Shown piece after piece: positions 36,950-49,281 of a stretch of DNA of 64,000 nucleotides (position 1 is the first letter of the stretch; each line of letters opens with the position of its first letter). Under the pieces are notes generated by a model. That model was given only the letters and a program-made list of their open reading frames with translations. It made no database searches and had not been told where the DNA came from. Made by a program: the position numbers and the translations under genes. Origin of the DNA: Gerris lacustris (lineage: Eukaryota; Arthropoda; Insecta; Hemiptera; Gerridae); the NCBI GenBank assembly GCA_951217055.1, contig OX578276.1, positions 57,783,307 to 57,847,306 of the forward strand. The letters run 5' to 3'.

Positions 36950-37060
36950 TCATGTAAGAATAATAGATAACAACTAATAATAGTAATAGTAGTAACTAAT
37001 AATAATAGTATAATAATAGTAATAATAGTAATAATAATAGTAATAATAGTAACTATACAT
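36950..37060 (-). repeat. (TAATAG)-type simple repeat, possible LINE 3' tail
   Basis: Irregular repeats of TAATAATAGTA/AATAATAGT units. It lies about 130 bp beyond the stop codon of the LINE at 37195-39580 in the 3' direction. Several LINE families end in short tandem repeats rather than poly(A), so this may be the element tail. Confidence 0.55.
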
Positions 37061-38261
37061 GCAGACATAAATACACAAAAACATATACCTATATATTTTC
37101 CTATATATATACATATTATAAAATTATTTATTGTACACATAAGTTTTAGTAGTAATGTTTTGTATGCCTAAACTTGAAAAACAATGAATTTACCCTAACA
37201 TAAGGTTCGTCTGCGTCTATAAGAGGTGGATACGAACCCCTCTACTGCTGGCCAGTCAGCACCATTTAAGTAACTTAAGGCAGATTGAGCTGATAGTTCC
37301 GTGCTGCCCAGAAAAGACAACCTAATGTCAGCATAGGCCGTACACTCAGCAAAAAAATGATATAAATCTTCATTTTCTTGGATGCCACACGCTGGGCAAC
37401 GGGGTGAGTCATCCTTGTTCCAGAACTTATAATTTAATTTGACCATATCCTCACGAAGTCTAATAATCTTTGTGATGGCGTGAAAAGGTCTGAAGCACAA
37501 ATAATTATCGGAAGGAGGAAAAGACAAATGATTATATACAGGGTGGCTGGCGCTATTCTTTGTCGACCTCAAATACTGTCTAACTTCGCTTGATTTAATT
37601 TCACTCAACAATTTAGGAGAGAGTTCGTTCCATTGGTTTTCAGTAAGATTATTCTCTGAAAGAATGATGTTATGTGTAATGAGAAGATTTAGCCATTCTT
37701 TATACCAACTAATTTTCTTGAAGATAACTTAATTTGCTATTTTAAAAGGCAGTCGAGACGGATCCATACTTAGGACTTTACTGATATATTTTAAATGAAG
37801 GCGATAGGTATACAAGTATATGCTGTTTAAACCTGTTTCTAACATTAAAAAATAATTAGGTGTATAAGGCGGGAGAGCAAATATTTTTTTTTTTTTAAAA
37901 AGTATTGGAGCTTTTCAACTGCTTCGAATTGAAGCCAGCCCCACACCTGAGCGCCGTAACACATTACCGATCTGGAGACTGCGTGAAACAACTTCACTTT
38001 GGTACTGAAATCTACTACTACTATGGAAATCTACTTCATGGAAATTCACTTTGGAATGAAACTCATGTTTAGACCATAAAATCATCCCCGCATTATTTAA
38101 CGCACCCTTGGCTTTACTGATTTTTTCCTCAAAATTTAGTTTGAGATTCATCGACGGCGTCAGGACTAAGCCCAAATAATTATATTCTTTTACTATCTCA
38201 ATTGGTTCACCCTTAAAAAACCATCTTTCACTCCTGGCAAGCCTCCCTCTATGAGGTTTAA

Positions 38262-39244
38262 CCCTAGAAAGCTAACCTGGAGTCAAAATGACTCCCATTT
38301 TTTTTTAAACTACGAATTCACGGTGTCTGTAAAACACAGAACTCCCACATCTCAGCTATGCTATCTCCCACCCTTGAATGACCCTTCTACACATATATCA
38401 GTTCCACATTCAGATTCTAAAGAGGACATATCGTTTGTTTTTCTGCAGTCACGGAGTCATTTTGACTCCTGTTTAGTCTTACACGTAAATTTTTTGTAGG
38501 TCATTTTGACGGAGAATAGTATTTTTTAGAATAGTATGTTGTGTTATTGTTTATTTAGTCATTTCAAATCTTATAAATTAGATAGTATATAACTTTTAAT
38601 TCAATGATTATTTCAAATTAAAGGTAATATAATTGTAATTTATTCATTTATAAGTATAAATAGTTATATTTTTTTTGTCTTTATATGACTAAATTATATA
38701 AAGTTAATAGAATATGAATATAGTCAAATAATGGAGAAAAATACAATGATCCAAACGACATTTATCGCTTGATGAAGGAAATGACCGATTCAGATACCGA
38801 TTATGAAAAAGAGCGTATTTGACAATAATGGTGACGGTTGTGATTTGGACCCTGATTTGAATATAGAAAATGCCTTTTTTGATCCCATCAGCGATGATGA
38901 GGAAAATAATAAATTAATTGAAACAATTTACGAAATAGAAAAACCAAAGGAAAGGAAAGAAAAAAGCTACATAAAATAAAGTAAATAAAACCACTCCGGT
39001 AGATAACAATACCGGATATGTAATAGTAGTCCAGATTGAAAAACCGGAATTAAAAGAATAAAAATTGTTTTTTATGGCAAAAAAAGCACCCAAGTGTCCC
39101 ATCAACTAGCACTAAAACGTGTTAAAAAAATATTGTACTTATTAGGCCTTTATATTTTAATAAAACTGGGTATAATAGATTAGGGAGTCAATATGACTCA
39201 AGGATAGTCTTAAGAGGTTAAAAAATATGGTTAGCGTTCTAGGG
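38262..39244 (+). mobile_element. piggyBac-type DNA transposon, internally deleted (983 bp)
   Basis: Bounded by TTAA at 38258-38261 and 39245-39248. The left end CCCTAGAAAGCTAACC and the right end GGTTAGCGTTCTAGGG are 16-bp inverted repeats with one mismatch, and the CCCTAGAAAG start plus TTAA duplication are the piggyBac hallmark. Subterminal GGAGTCAAAATGACTCC (left) and a second GTCATTTTGAC palindrome (38500) and AGTCAATATGACTC (39187) recur. It has inserted into the minus-strand LINE coding region. Confidence 0.92.
38765..39113 (+). pseudogene. piggyBac-type transposase remnant
   Basis: A strongly acidic frame (MTDSDTDYEKERI then, after a TGA at 38819-38821, DPISDDEENNKLIETIYEIE) resembles the Asp/Glu-rich N-terminus of piggyBac transposases. 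Further on, short frames at 39000-39120 containing Lys, Cys and Trp resemble the C-terminal cysteine-rich end. The catalytic DDD core is absent, so most of the gene was deleted. Confidence 0.6.
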
Positions 39245-39614
39245 TTAAACACCATTATTTTGGATTTTTTTAAATTTACAGTTAACTTCCACATAGAACA
39301 ATAATTTTCTAAATTTTTTACCATTCTTCTTAGAGTCACGACGTTCTCTGCCAATAGAACAATGTCATCTGCATAAGCCAACATCTTGATCTAACACCCG
39401 GCTATACTGATTCCTCCATCGAGTTCATCATATAGATCATTCAAAAATAGGCAAAAAAGTAGAGGGCTTATCAAACACCCTTGCTTTACTCCTGACGACA
39501 GATTGAACTCGTCTGTAACACCGTCCTTTGTCCAAACAGAGGTGGTCGTATCACGGAATAAGGCTCTAATGATTCTAGAAATAATAAAAATATAAATTTT
39601 TTTAATAATTTTGA

Positions 39615-39644
39615 TTATATATATATATAAATATATATATAAAT

Positions 39645-39712
<68 letters not shown>
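39615..39712. repeat. (AT)n microsatellite
   Basis: Nearly pure alternating A and T with two short breaks (AAAT, GG) near its left end. It lies at the 5' truncation point of the LINE. Confidence 0.95.
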
Positions 39713-39714
<2 letters not shown>

Positions 39715-41305
39715 AATATTATATGCGATAGCTATTAAATGTTTTAGACAGTGTACATTGATAGAAAATAATTTTTTTTCAATTGATGTATGCTTTACGG
39801 CTCTCAATCATACTGAATACACTGAGAATAATAATTTGAGCGCACTGCAGTGCGCTAGGCCAAGTTTCAGTTAGTATGCTGAGCATCTTTACTTGAACCA
39901 ATTCACCCGGTTTTTCTCATCCTCTCTTCTCTGGTTCCTCTTACGCTGCGCTTTTGAAATTATAAATATAGATTAAGCTTAAGTAGTTTAGGACATCGTT
40001 AAAATGTGAGGCCTTATTTATTCAGCCTTTTCAACAAGAGAGAGCTTCAAAGTTTTCATTATTGTTACTCACTCATCATTCCAGAATAGCTAGAAACTTG
40101 AAATTTGGCACAATTTAGGTAAACCGGAAAAATCTAAAAAGTTTAAATATATATATATATATATATGTATATATAAATGGCGGAAGAATAAAGATTTTTT
40201 ATGAATTAACTTAGGTCGTGTCGAAAAACTGGAACTTATTTTGTAAGATCTACAAGTTTAATTCTATGACTTTTTTCGTACCTCTATCGGTTTTACCTTA
40301 GTTGGAACCAGATTTGATTAATATTTTTTAATTTTTGACTTGCCTCTCATAGTTTCCGCAATTAGGACTTTTCCCGAGTGCCGTGTCACATGACCTCTTT
40401 CATTTAAAGCTTGTTAATGTGTTGCATATCATTTGAAAGGCCTCAATTAGTACATTAAGGCTTTGTCATTTGTTTATTCTTTTTTAAAAAAATTGTGAAG
40501 ACACTTTTGTAACAATTTGTATATTAATAAATAAACATAAAAAGTTCTGCAAAAAAAAAAACACCAGAATGAAAACATTATATTTTGAAGTACATATTTT
40601 TGTGTGTTGAATCCGACTCTGATGCCCAAACGTCTCGTATACGCAAAGATTTCCAGGAAAAATCACTGTGATTATAGATATTTTTGATCCAATTTTTTCC
40701 GTAAAAAAAGTTTTCAAAAATATAATATTGGTCGTTTAAATATCTTTAAACCATGCAGAATACGAATCTAATAATCAAATTAATGCTGCTGAATTTACTG
40801 TTTTCAGAAAATTGAAACATTAAAAAAAAAAAATTATTATTCCTCTTATTTTGCCTTCGTAGTTTTATAAATTTTTTTTAGTTAAATAACAAATGTATTG
40901 TAACTTATTTCTGATTTTGACTGGCATTATTCTACAGAAATACAATCTATGTAAAGTGAGGACACCTGACACATTTGTATCAGTATATAATTCTCTTCAA
41001 AAAATAAACCGTTTATCGTAAAAAGTGTTAAATAAGTACATTTTGAACTTTAAGGAGGGGGGGGGGGGGGAGAGGGGGACGCGCCCCTCAAGAGGGGTAA
41101 CTTTACTGTTTCTTACTACTACACCCCTTAAAAGTGTTTTCACAAAGTTTCAAAACTTTATAAATTATTTCCTCCATTTGCTGTTTTTTTACTAATTTGC
41201 CTGGACTAATAGGAGGGGGCAAATAATAAACAAATAGACATCATCACAATATTATGCATCAGTTAGGCCCATTTACCGGATAAACTGTACATTGTACATA
41301 TTGAA
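39713..41305. other. Unassigned AT-rich sequence
   Basis: Contains a short (AT)n at 40147-40167 and a G-rich tract at 41054-41078. A 77-codon minus frame at 40484-40717 has no features. Confidence 0.45.
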
Positions 41306-41307
41306 TT

Positions 41308-41491
41308 TTTTTATTGCTTAACACTTGGCCAGTTTCTGGATGAGTCATAAAACATCAGTATCATGTGTAGCGACGCATAGGAGTTACGTGGGTTAATTAC
41401 AAGGAGAGAACTCAGAATAAAAGAAAAAAGTTCCAGACCCCTCCCAAAAATGTCAGCATTTTGAAACATGCCAAGTGTTAAGCAATAAAAA
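41308..41491. mobile_element. 184-bp MITE with perfect 20-bp inverted ends
   Basis: TTTATTGCTTAACACTTGGC (ending 41329) is the exact inverse of GCCAAGTGTTAAGCAATAAA (from 41470). No coding capacity. Flanking A/T runs hide any target duplication. Superfamily not assigned. Confidence 0.75.
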
Positions 41492-42589
41492 TAAAAGATT
41501 TAACTTACTCGTGAAAGAAGGAGGTAAGAGAGGTTATGGCCTAATGAAAGAGCAGACCTGGCCACAAGTAGATATCACTATTTTGACAGGCTGACTTTTT
41601 TAGGTGGAGGTCTGGAACTTGGTCCTCTTTTCACGGCTAGGTTTTTGCTGAGGATTTTTATTTACAGCTACAAATAGATTGGTGGAAACTGACTCACATC
41701 AGAATAATATTATTACTTTGATTTAAAATGTAGTGATTTTTTCAAAGCTATTTGTTTGCTTGTTAAATAAATGGCATAAGTAGGGATCAAAGCATTGTAT
41801 CTCCTCTCAGGTAATATGATATTTGGAAACATAAATTGTTAAACGAACGATGCTTTATCGTGTATTTTTATTAGTTAAAAAATGAATTAAGCTTCTTGAA
41901 ATAGGAGCATAAAACTTGCTTTTTTCGAAAATGGACGTTTCAAACTCATCCTTCAACATTTATTTGGTGATATTTAAATTCTTTTCGTAAAGTACCGACA
42001 TTTAAAATTTTTTTTGAAGAGTTTGTTGTAATTGTAATGCTATTTTGTACTTACGTGTCCCTTCGTTATATCCAAGTTCTAAAGCCTAAAATATCTATGT
42101 GCAAACAAAGATAAAGCAACGAGTGCGAAATATAAGGGTTTCATTCCAGGCCTGTGGCCTAGAGAACCCCAAAAAAAACCTCGTTATCTTTTCAAGTCAA
42201 GCTCCGACCTCGGGTGTTAATAATATAAAGTGTCAGTGACGTCACATTTTATAAAATATTTTTTAACTTTTATTTTTCTTTTCCTATTTTTATTTTACTT
42301 TATGTTTTAAAGTAAGTGTCAGCATGGATGATGCATGGATACCTGGACCCCGGTTGAGTCAGTTTAATCGTGAGAAGAACCCTTCATACGTCTACTTAAA
42401 TCTTCGGCCTGAGTCCAACTCACATCAGGAGCGGATTCTATTAGAATTCACGTCTGTCTGTCTGTCTGTCCGTGCAAAGCTGTCCCTCAAACTCAATCGA
42501 TTCAATTCCTGTTTCAATAGCCTTTTGCGCTAATTTAAAATGGGAATTTATTCCCTTTTAATTAAGGCCCCAAACGGCCGACAGTCCTT

Positions 42590-42593
<4 letters not shown>
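41492..42593. other. Unassigned; GC-richer patch at 42300-42580
   Basis: A 69-codon frame at 42324-42533 (+) starts after a stretch of T/A and ends in a TCTGTCTGTCTGTCTGTCCG run similar to that in family A; I judge it non-coding. A TGACGTCA word at 42236-42243 is a textbook CRE site but has no gene nearby. Confidence 0.4.

Positions 42594-42681
<88 letters not shown>
42594..42681. repeat. (AT)n microsatellite
   Basis: About 88 bp of alternating A and T. Confidence 0.98.
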
Positions 42682-42682
<1 letters not shown>

Positions 42683-42830
42683 CATATGTGTACAATACAT
42701 TTAAAAATATCAAATAGCGGTCAAGAAATAACATTTATACTAATTTAAATACTGGTTTAAATATACATAAAAAGGTTTATTAATTAGATGCAAGAGTAGT
42801 AATGGTACACTTTGATTTAAAATAACGGTG

Positions 42831-42871
<41 letters not shown>
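42831..42871. repeat. Poly(A) run of about 41
   Basis: Longest A run in the window. It could be the tail of a retrotransposed RNA on the plus strand; the preceding 150 bp shows no recognisable element. Confidence 0.9.
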
Positions 42872-42873
<2 letters not shown>

Positions 42874-43570
42874 TTTTAAATTTAAAAGATAACTGACTAA
42901 AAATGTATTCAATTAAAGAAAACTACCATTATGCACCCATTTACCTTTGTAATGTAAGTGGAGAAGCGTGAAGTATAGTCGTAATACTACACCTGCTTTA
43001 ACCTTCATAGGTAGTTTGGACACTTAAGACCTCATACTCGTATCTATATCTTAAAGAAATTGATTACAAACCATTACCGTCATCATCATTTTGGAAGATT
43101 AACAACTTGGCTTTGGACGCATGTATAATTCACCGACTAATAAAATTCAAAAATAAATAAAGTTTGGTTTCGTATACCTGAAACCTTATTGATAACTATA
43201 AAAAAAATTCGAATATATTTTTTATACCTACTTAATTAAGCATCTTAGAATTTTAAATGTTACTATGACTAAAATAGTATTTCATAAGGAACTTTTGTTT
43301 TCATTAAATTCCTAAATAAAATCTGGCAATTAATATTTGGCACATCACGATCTATACTCGACGAATGATATATATACATAATATATTTTAATATAAACGC
43401 GGATATTTACTTTTTTACACGGATATTACTTTTTTCTATTTGTTATTAATGTCAAAAAATGATTACTTGTATGTGTTTATTGGTTCAAAATTTGTAATAA
43501 TTGTAAAGAAAAAAAATTAAAAAAGTTTGTTGAAAAAAAAAAAAAAAAAAATGGTTCGACTGGAGATGAC
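42872..43570. other. Unassigned AT-rich sequence
   Basis: No features beyond A runs at 43534-43551. Confidence 0.5.
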
Positions 43571-43574
43571 TTTA

Positions 43575-44000
43575 AATGAAGTTGAAACGAATAGTAGGAA
43601 GTATTGAGCTACTATTCTTTACACCTCTTCAGCCAACTAGTAATTATAAGAAGCAAGTTGTGCCATCAGAATTTTTGGGGCGCCATGGGCCTTGGGGTGG
43701 ATGGGCATCCTTGGTTATAGGTGTAAATAAATGTATTTTTGTGCGCATGTGGAAGAGAAACAAATAGGTGCAGAAGGTTTAAACTTATATTATGGGACCA
43801 ACGATGGGCTGATTATGACCTATAATTTAAAATACATTAAAAGCGGACGAATATGTTGATTCTCAAAAAATTTACCGATAGATAGACACGAAACCAAAAT
43901 TGTTCCCTGATGTATGTATTGGGTTTCTAATCGGAGAAATAAAATATTTTCGTTCTTCAGAAAGATTACATAGCTACCATTACCAGTATGCTATTCAGTA
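43575..44000 (+). repeat. Dispersed repeat family A, copy 8
   Basis: Forward copy: GCGCATGTGGAAGAGAAAC, GTGCAGAAGGTTTAAAC, TTATGGGACCAACGATGGGC, AAAATTTACCGATAGATAG, TAATCGGAGAAATAAAATAT, TTCTTCAGAAAGATTACATA. The 63-codon frame at 43576-43767 is a by-product. Confidence 0.75.
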
Positions 44001-44109
44001 AGCTCAGAAGAAAAATCAAAACAATTTCGACAGATTTAAGAAACAGGGGAGAATGCAATAAAGTTGACAATAATATAGGTTGTAAGTATAAAATCATTAA
44101 TAAATACAA

Positions 44110-44560
44110 AATAGGACGCGAGAAAGCTATATGCTATACTAATTGACAGACTATCTTAAAAAGTAGTAACCCTATTTTTAAGAAATTTGAATGGTTTGTT
44201 ACAAGTAGCCTGCAAATAGCCCCAGATTAAAATTTACCGCCAGCACACATTAAATAACCCTAAATTGATACTTTTATAAAAACAAAACAATTTTTGCTAT
44301 ATTTGTTTACTATTAAACAACCTCACCCAAATTTCTAAAAACTAAATGAGATTTTTTAAAGAATTTTGGAAAATAAATGTATGTGAGCGCATGTGGAAGA
44401 GATACAAATGGGGCAGACGGTTAAAGCAATTGGCTAATTACGACCTACTATTTGAATTTCATTAAAATTGGATGAGTAGTTTTTAAAATATGTTGGTTCG
44501 TGATAATTGAACGTCAGATTGACAGACCGACTCTAGAAAATGTATACGATCAGCCCACTA
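44110..44560. repeat. Dispersed repeat family A, copies 9-10 (mixed orientation)
   Basis: Opens with a reverse-type end GGACGCGAGAAAGCTATATG, then has forward landmarks GTGAGCGCATGTGGAAGAGA, GGGCAGACGGTTAAAGC, ATTTCATTAAAATTGGATGA and CAGATTGACAGACCG, so two copies are joined. Confidence 0.6.
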
Positions 44561-44684
44561 AATGTTTCTAAATACAAAAATAATAATAAGAAATAAATTG
44601 GACGCATAGTTTTCGGAACTTTTCCATTCCAAACATAATATATCTATAAATGACAATTGATTTTTTTATTTATATAATTTTGAT

Positions 44685-45292
44685 TGTTCGTGAAAAGTTA
44701 AGTCCAATATGATCAGGTCCGTTATAGAGAGGTTCGTTATAGTGGGGTATTTAAAAATGTAAAAAAATGTTTTCTACACAAAAAAATAGTGGCAGATAAT
44801 TAAGATGAATTATGGAGATCTTATTTATCTTATAGAAAGGTATCATTGGTGGGAATTTCAGCTCAATCGGCGAAATTGTTCAGAAATTATTCAGCGTTAA
44901 AGTTTTAAATTTCATTTAAGATATTTTCAAAATGACATTTATCAAAACGATGTATTTAAAAGAGTTGTATAGGTGCTTTAACCCAGTGGTCATGCACCTA
45001 AAACAACTAAATAAATAAATAAATAAAAGAGTTGAAATAGGTGGAAATTTCTACGAATTTTTGCTGACTCAGCAGAATGGGTAAATGAGGTCACGAAATT
45101 ATGATTTTTAGGGAAGCACAATTTCATGTAAGACTCTCTAGCTTGAAAAGTGTGGGTGTTATACGTGACTCAGAAAGACAGACATCTAGCTAAAAACCAC
45201 TCGAATCATCTTAAAATCACCAAAAAAGGATAATTCCGTTTCTGATTTGTTTTGGTGAAAACAATACTTTTCCTTTAAGGTAAGAGAAAGTA
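44685..45292 (+). repeat. Dispersed repeat family B, copy 3
   Basis: AAAAGTTAAGTCCAATATGA, GTATTTAAAAATGTAAA, ATCTTATAGAAAGGTATC, CAGCTCAATCGGCGAAAT, TTTGCTGACTCAGCAGAATG, GATTTTTAGGGAAGCACAAT, AATTCCGTTTCTGATTTG and AACAATACTTTTCC, in the same order as copy 1. A block ATAAATAAATAAATAAAA at about 45010 is a local insertion. Confidence 0.75.
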
Positions 45293-45294
45293 AA

Positions 45295-46500
45295 AATGGA
45301 ATACATTTAAATAACAGAGATAATTCTATATAGTCCCTGTTTTCTACTCTGCCTGCATGTTATAAATAAATCTAAGTTGTGTGTGTTCCATTGTAGCAAT
45401 TAATGTTTTCCCAGAATTTAGTAGTTTCAATGATAACTAAGTTTATCTATTACATCTGAATGGATAGCTAATGGCTTTACTTAATTACTTCAATCAATAA
45501 GTTTTAAAACTAAAATAATACTTAATAACTTTGCTAGTTTACTTAAAAGTTTTAAATTATTGGTAAAATCAAATTGTGTGTCCTTTTGAGATTCAAAAAA
45601 ATGTTCAATATAGTAGATATGTGTTAATACTATGGGAAAGTTAAGAATTTAATTAATTTATCCATGCTACTATAAGTTGCTTTGTTTACTTAGCTAATGC
45701 ATATGGTATTCGGAAGACGTTGCCTCTGAAGCATTAGGTCCTAGAAACTGACAAGGGATGATCACTAGGGAAGCCTTAACCTAATCATCCCTTGCTGACT
45801 CACAGCAGTGTCAGGCTTTGTACTACCCAAGACCCTAATACTTGTTGACGCACCCCTACCGGACCCAATATCTGCTAAAATATACAAATTGGTATGCACT
45901 TAACAATTTACCTTGCTTTCCCCATAATTCAATTTGATAACTTGAACCGAGCCCTGCGTAAGCATTATTTCATATTTTCCCTAATATCTTATGGATTAAA
46001 GACATAAATTTATTAATCATGTCAATCGTATTACAGTAATTTAAGTTGATTTAAAACTCACTAATCAGATTAAACCCTTGTTTGTAACGATGTTCTGTAA
46101 TTTTATATCAACAAAATATGGATATTCTTTCATTCGAATAATTTCTGAATTTGACACTTTTTTTTTTTTTTTTTTCTTTTGGGTTTTAGTCCCGATCAAC
46201 TGCCAGGGTTATGAATTTGACACTTATATTTATTTTTGTCTGTCTTGTCATCAGTAGTAAAAGGAAGCTGAACATAATAGTCACACACGTAAAAAAATAA
46301 AAAATATTTATCCTTTTTGTTCCCTCGTAAAGGATGAATATGGTTGCACCAATTAATATTATGTATAACTCTACATATTTTTTTAACTTGAAATTCTTTT
46401 TATAATTTTTGTAAATTATATACTTCTTTGAAAATTTGGCCTTTAAAGGGTTATTTAATATTCTTTTATAAATAAAAAAAAACTCGATTTATTACTAAAA
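45295..46500. other. Unassigned AT-rich sequence
   Basis: Apart from the hairpin patch at 45700-45880 and a T run at 46158-46177 nothing is recognised. Confidence 0.45.
45752..45794. repeat. 11-bp hairpin in a GC-richer patch
   Basis: CAAGGGATGAT (45752-45762) pairs with ATCATCCCTTG (45784-45794); the loop holds TAGGGAAGCCT, which can pair further. The surrounding 45700-45880 is GC-richer and unclassified. Confidence 0.6.
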
Positions 46501-47725
46501 TTTTATATTTCGCCCTTCACGTTCGGGTTTCTTCAGGTTTGTAACTTCTCCCTTTCACTAATAAAAATGTATAAAAATTTTATTTTTATTAAATCTTTAA
46601 TAAGAATGTATAGTAAACATTAGATATGACACTAAAAGTGTCGCATTGTATATTACGAGCCGTTATGACCGTGGCAACAGGGTTAATTTCATATTTAGAA
46701 AAAAAGGAAAATTAAGTAAATTAATTTAGATATCTATAAGTTATTATATCAATTTGAAGACCTACAAATCAAAGATTTCTTTTTTATGGAAATAATGTGG
46801 TTGCCTTAGCTTAGCAATAACTAATCATTTCGAGATGAGTCGTATCTTCTCTTCCTCATATCTTTATTTCTACTATTTAGGAGTAGACTTTAGATCAAGT
46901 GTCTCTCAAGACATTACAATCTCAAAAATTACTTACCTACTAAAATCTGCCATTTTGATTAAAATGGTGAATCATAAAAAACCTTTCTTAGTGAACATCT
47001 CAATCAATAAAGGAATAACAATATCAAGTTTGGCTATTCTGGCCTTCACAATTTCCGAGATATAATTATGAATACAGCATACAGCAGTAAGAAGAATTAG
47101 TTTCTATAAACACGTTTATGGCCGCCAATCAGTGGCGATCCTGGGTTGAAAGTTCTGGGGGGGCTAAAGCCCCCCATGTTTTGCGGGTGTAGTATACATT
47201 TTAATATACCAGAAAGAACTCATTTTTATGTTACATGTTGTTGCAGTCCTTCCCAGAGGCAATTCTATGCAATTTTTTCGTGAGGCTAAACAATTAAATT
47301 CATTCAAGAATGTTATAATTGCCATTGAACTGGGACTGGGAAGTTCTATTGTAAGTATAGTTGGAGGCTTATAAACAGTCTCCTATGATACTTACCATAT
47401 CATCACAGAAGAAAGTATTGGTCTTTAAATAATAATAATTTTAACATGAGGATAACAAAAGGATTGGTTTAAAAACTGTATAGGTTTTAAAAATGTATAA
47501 ATTGTCAGAAACAATATAATATTTATAGATAACAAAAATGTTAAAATTAACATGGACGTCGACAGCAGTGCATTATTGGAAGGAAAATTTATAAAATAAG
47601 ACCTCTCAAAACAGCGTTTTTATGCTTCTTTGAGGTTAAATTTGATTTTAATTCTTTTTCATAAAATAAAGTAAACTAATTTTTTAAATTGAACTATTTT
47701 TAAAAGATTTTTAAGTTTTAAATTA

Positions 47726-47840
47726 AATCAAATTATAATTATTATTAAAATTGGGAAATAGACAGAGAAAAATAGACCCCAGCACCGGGACTCGAACCAC
47801 GGGCCTCTATATTTCCGTTACAGTGCTCTGACCAACGAAG
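47726..47840 (-). mobile_element. tRNA-derived SINE, fullest copy
   Basis: On the minus strand: A box-like TGGTCAGAGCACT (47834-47822), B box GGTTCGAGTCC (47798-47788) in GCCCGTGGTTCGAGTCCCGG, spacing about 36 bp as in tRNA genes, then GGGGTCTATTTTTCTCTGTC and a TTAATAATAATTATAATTTG tail. No acceptor stem closes, so it is a SINE head and not a tRNA gene. Confidence 0.78.
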
Positions 47841-48477
47841 AAATTTTAATACAAACTTAAAAATAGTAATTGTAAAATAATAAAAGGTGTGCACCTAATC
47901 ATGGTAGATTTAAATAGATCAGGTAATAGCAATTATGCAATATTACTTCACATCTATAATAAACTGTGTCATTTATTCAATAGTTGTGAAAAACATGTTT
48001 TCTTAGGGTGGCCATAATATAAAGTTTAGTCCAAAATGGGACATTGAATTTTGGGAAGGTGGTCGAGCGTGGGAGCCCTAGCAAAAATTTGGATTAAGTT
48101 TAAATTTGATAAAGAAAAACTTTAGATTAAGTTTTCGGACATCATTGGTAAAACTGCAACTGCACTATTTGGCCCACCAATTTCGTACTGTCCAATTTAC
48201 TTAATTTTTTTAAACTGTTCCTTTTTACAGAATTTGTCTTTTTTACAGTATCTCTGTACAAAAACGATTCCGGTTCTGCATCTCGATAAAATCAGAATTA
48301 TATATATATATATTTTTTTTTTTTTTTATACGCAAAGTGTCACGTTTAATGTGGTTTACCTTTTTAATGTGGTTTACCTTAACCTAAACTAACCATAACC
48401 TTCCTTACTTTTCCCTAAAATAAATAAAAAATTAAGTTAACAAATAACGGGGAAGTATTTGCGTCCAAGTACTTTAT

Positions 48478-49057
48478 AGGGTTTTGTAGATGATTAGCAT
48501 ACCCGTTATATACTTAATTTTTACCGTAATATATTTTTTTCTCTGACCTCAAGGGTCTCTAGTTCGATCCCCCGGGGGGTCACAATGTTTTTTATCGGTA
48601 ATAACGACAAGATAAATTACATTTTTTCGGAAATTTTCATCGCCCCACTATAAGGTATAACCATGAATTATTTCAAAATTTTAGGACCAGGCGTTATATA
48701 GTGGTTGGGGGGATATCTTTGGGTATATTTTGATTTATTTAACCAATAAGGAATGCAAAATTTAAAAAAGCAAATATATATTTGTAACTTAAGATTCAGC
48801 AGCTTTCATTTGATACTTACTCGAAACTTTAAAAAAATATAAATTTCTGAGTTTACCAATTTTTGCGACTTGCGCATGCGCATATTTAATTTTTAACTTC
48901 TGTATATTTTTCCTGTGTTTGGGTTAAAAAGTTGCACCAGTGTTTTAAATTTCAGCACTCTAGCTAAAACGGTTTGAGCCCTATGAACCATAGAGCGACG
49001 GACTGACGGATACATCACCCCCGGCATTAGGGTTTGAAGAAGTATCTACAAAACCCT
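48478..49057. mobile_element. Inverted-repeat element nested in hAT
   Basis: AGGGTTTTGTAGAT (48478-48491) is exactly inverted at 49044-49057. The interior includes TAGTTCGATCCCCCGGGGGG at 48560-48579, which contains a B box-like GTTCGATCC but no matching A box, and a GACGGACTGACGGA stretch near 48995. Confidence 0.6.
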
Positions 49058-49281
49058 AAAAAATAAGATTGGGCTTATCGAGACGCTACAACGGAAATCG
49101 TTTTCGTAATGTAAAAACGAACTGTCTGAAAAAAAAAAAATACAGAATTAAATCGGATATCTAGAAATAGGTGGGGAATATAATGCAAATTTACCCCATA
49201 CAATAAATAGCATATTCGTAATCATTTTGAAAAGAGGAGGGGAGGAAACACTAGGTCTTCACACAAAATATTTGTAATAAC

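Larger units (their letters stand above)
36950..39580 (-). mobile_element. Second non-LTR retrotransposon, 5'-truncated, split by piggyBac-type insertion
   Basis: Minus-strand RT fragment distinct from the Jockey element. The 5' end is lost near 39580 beside an (AT)n tract; the body runs to a TAG at 37195-37197, then a 3' UTR and simple-repeat tail. It is interrupted by the element at 38262-39244. Clade unassigned (I, R1 or L2-like groups have comparable C-terminal CCHC). Confidence 0.82.
37195..39580 (-). pseudogene. LINE reverse transcriptase, 3' two-thirds, broken
   Basis: From the 5' side: SGVKQGCLISPLLFCLFLND (RT block with SPLLF) near 39500-39430, then GGISIAGC, a TAG stop at about 39391, then MLAYADDIVLLAEN with the catalytic YADD at 39375-39364, and a KKSKIMVF segment up to the piggyBac insertion. 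Beyond the insertion, after a one-base frame shift, RSERWFFKGEPIEI and EYNYLGLVLT continue (38240-38170). The C-terminal part (37195-37611) ends in a zinc-finger-like C-x2-C-x9-H-x4-C (CPACGIQENEDLYHFFAEC, residues about 73-91 of that piece). Several frame breaks between 37611 and 38000. Non-functional. Confidence 0.85.

Noticed and set aside
42324..42533. 69-codon frame with a CRE-like TGACGTCA upstream
   Set aside because: Ends in a TCTG simple repeat; the CRE word alone is not evidence for a promoter.
47726..47840. tRNA gene (minus)
   Set aside because: A and B boxes are present but no acceptor stem or anticodon arm closes, and the downstream part is the SINE body.
48560..48579. tRNA B box GTTCGATCC
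   Set aside because: No A box at a suitable distance and no cloverleaf; probably chance or a SINE scrap.
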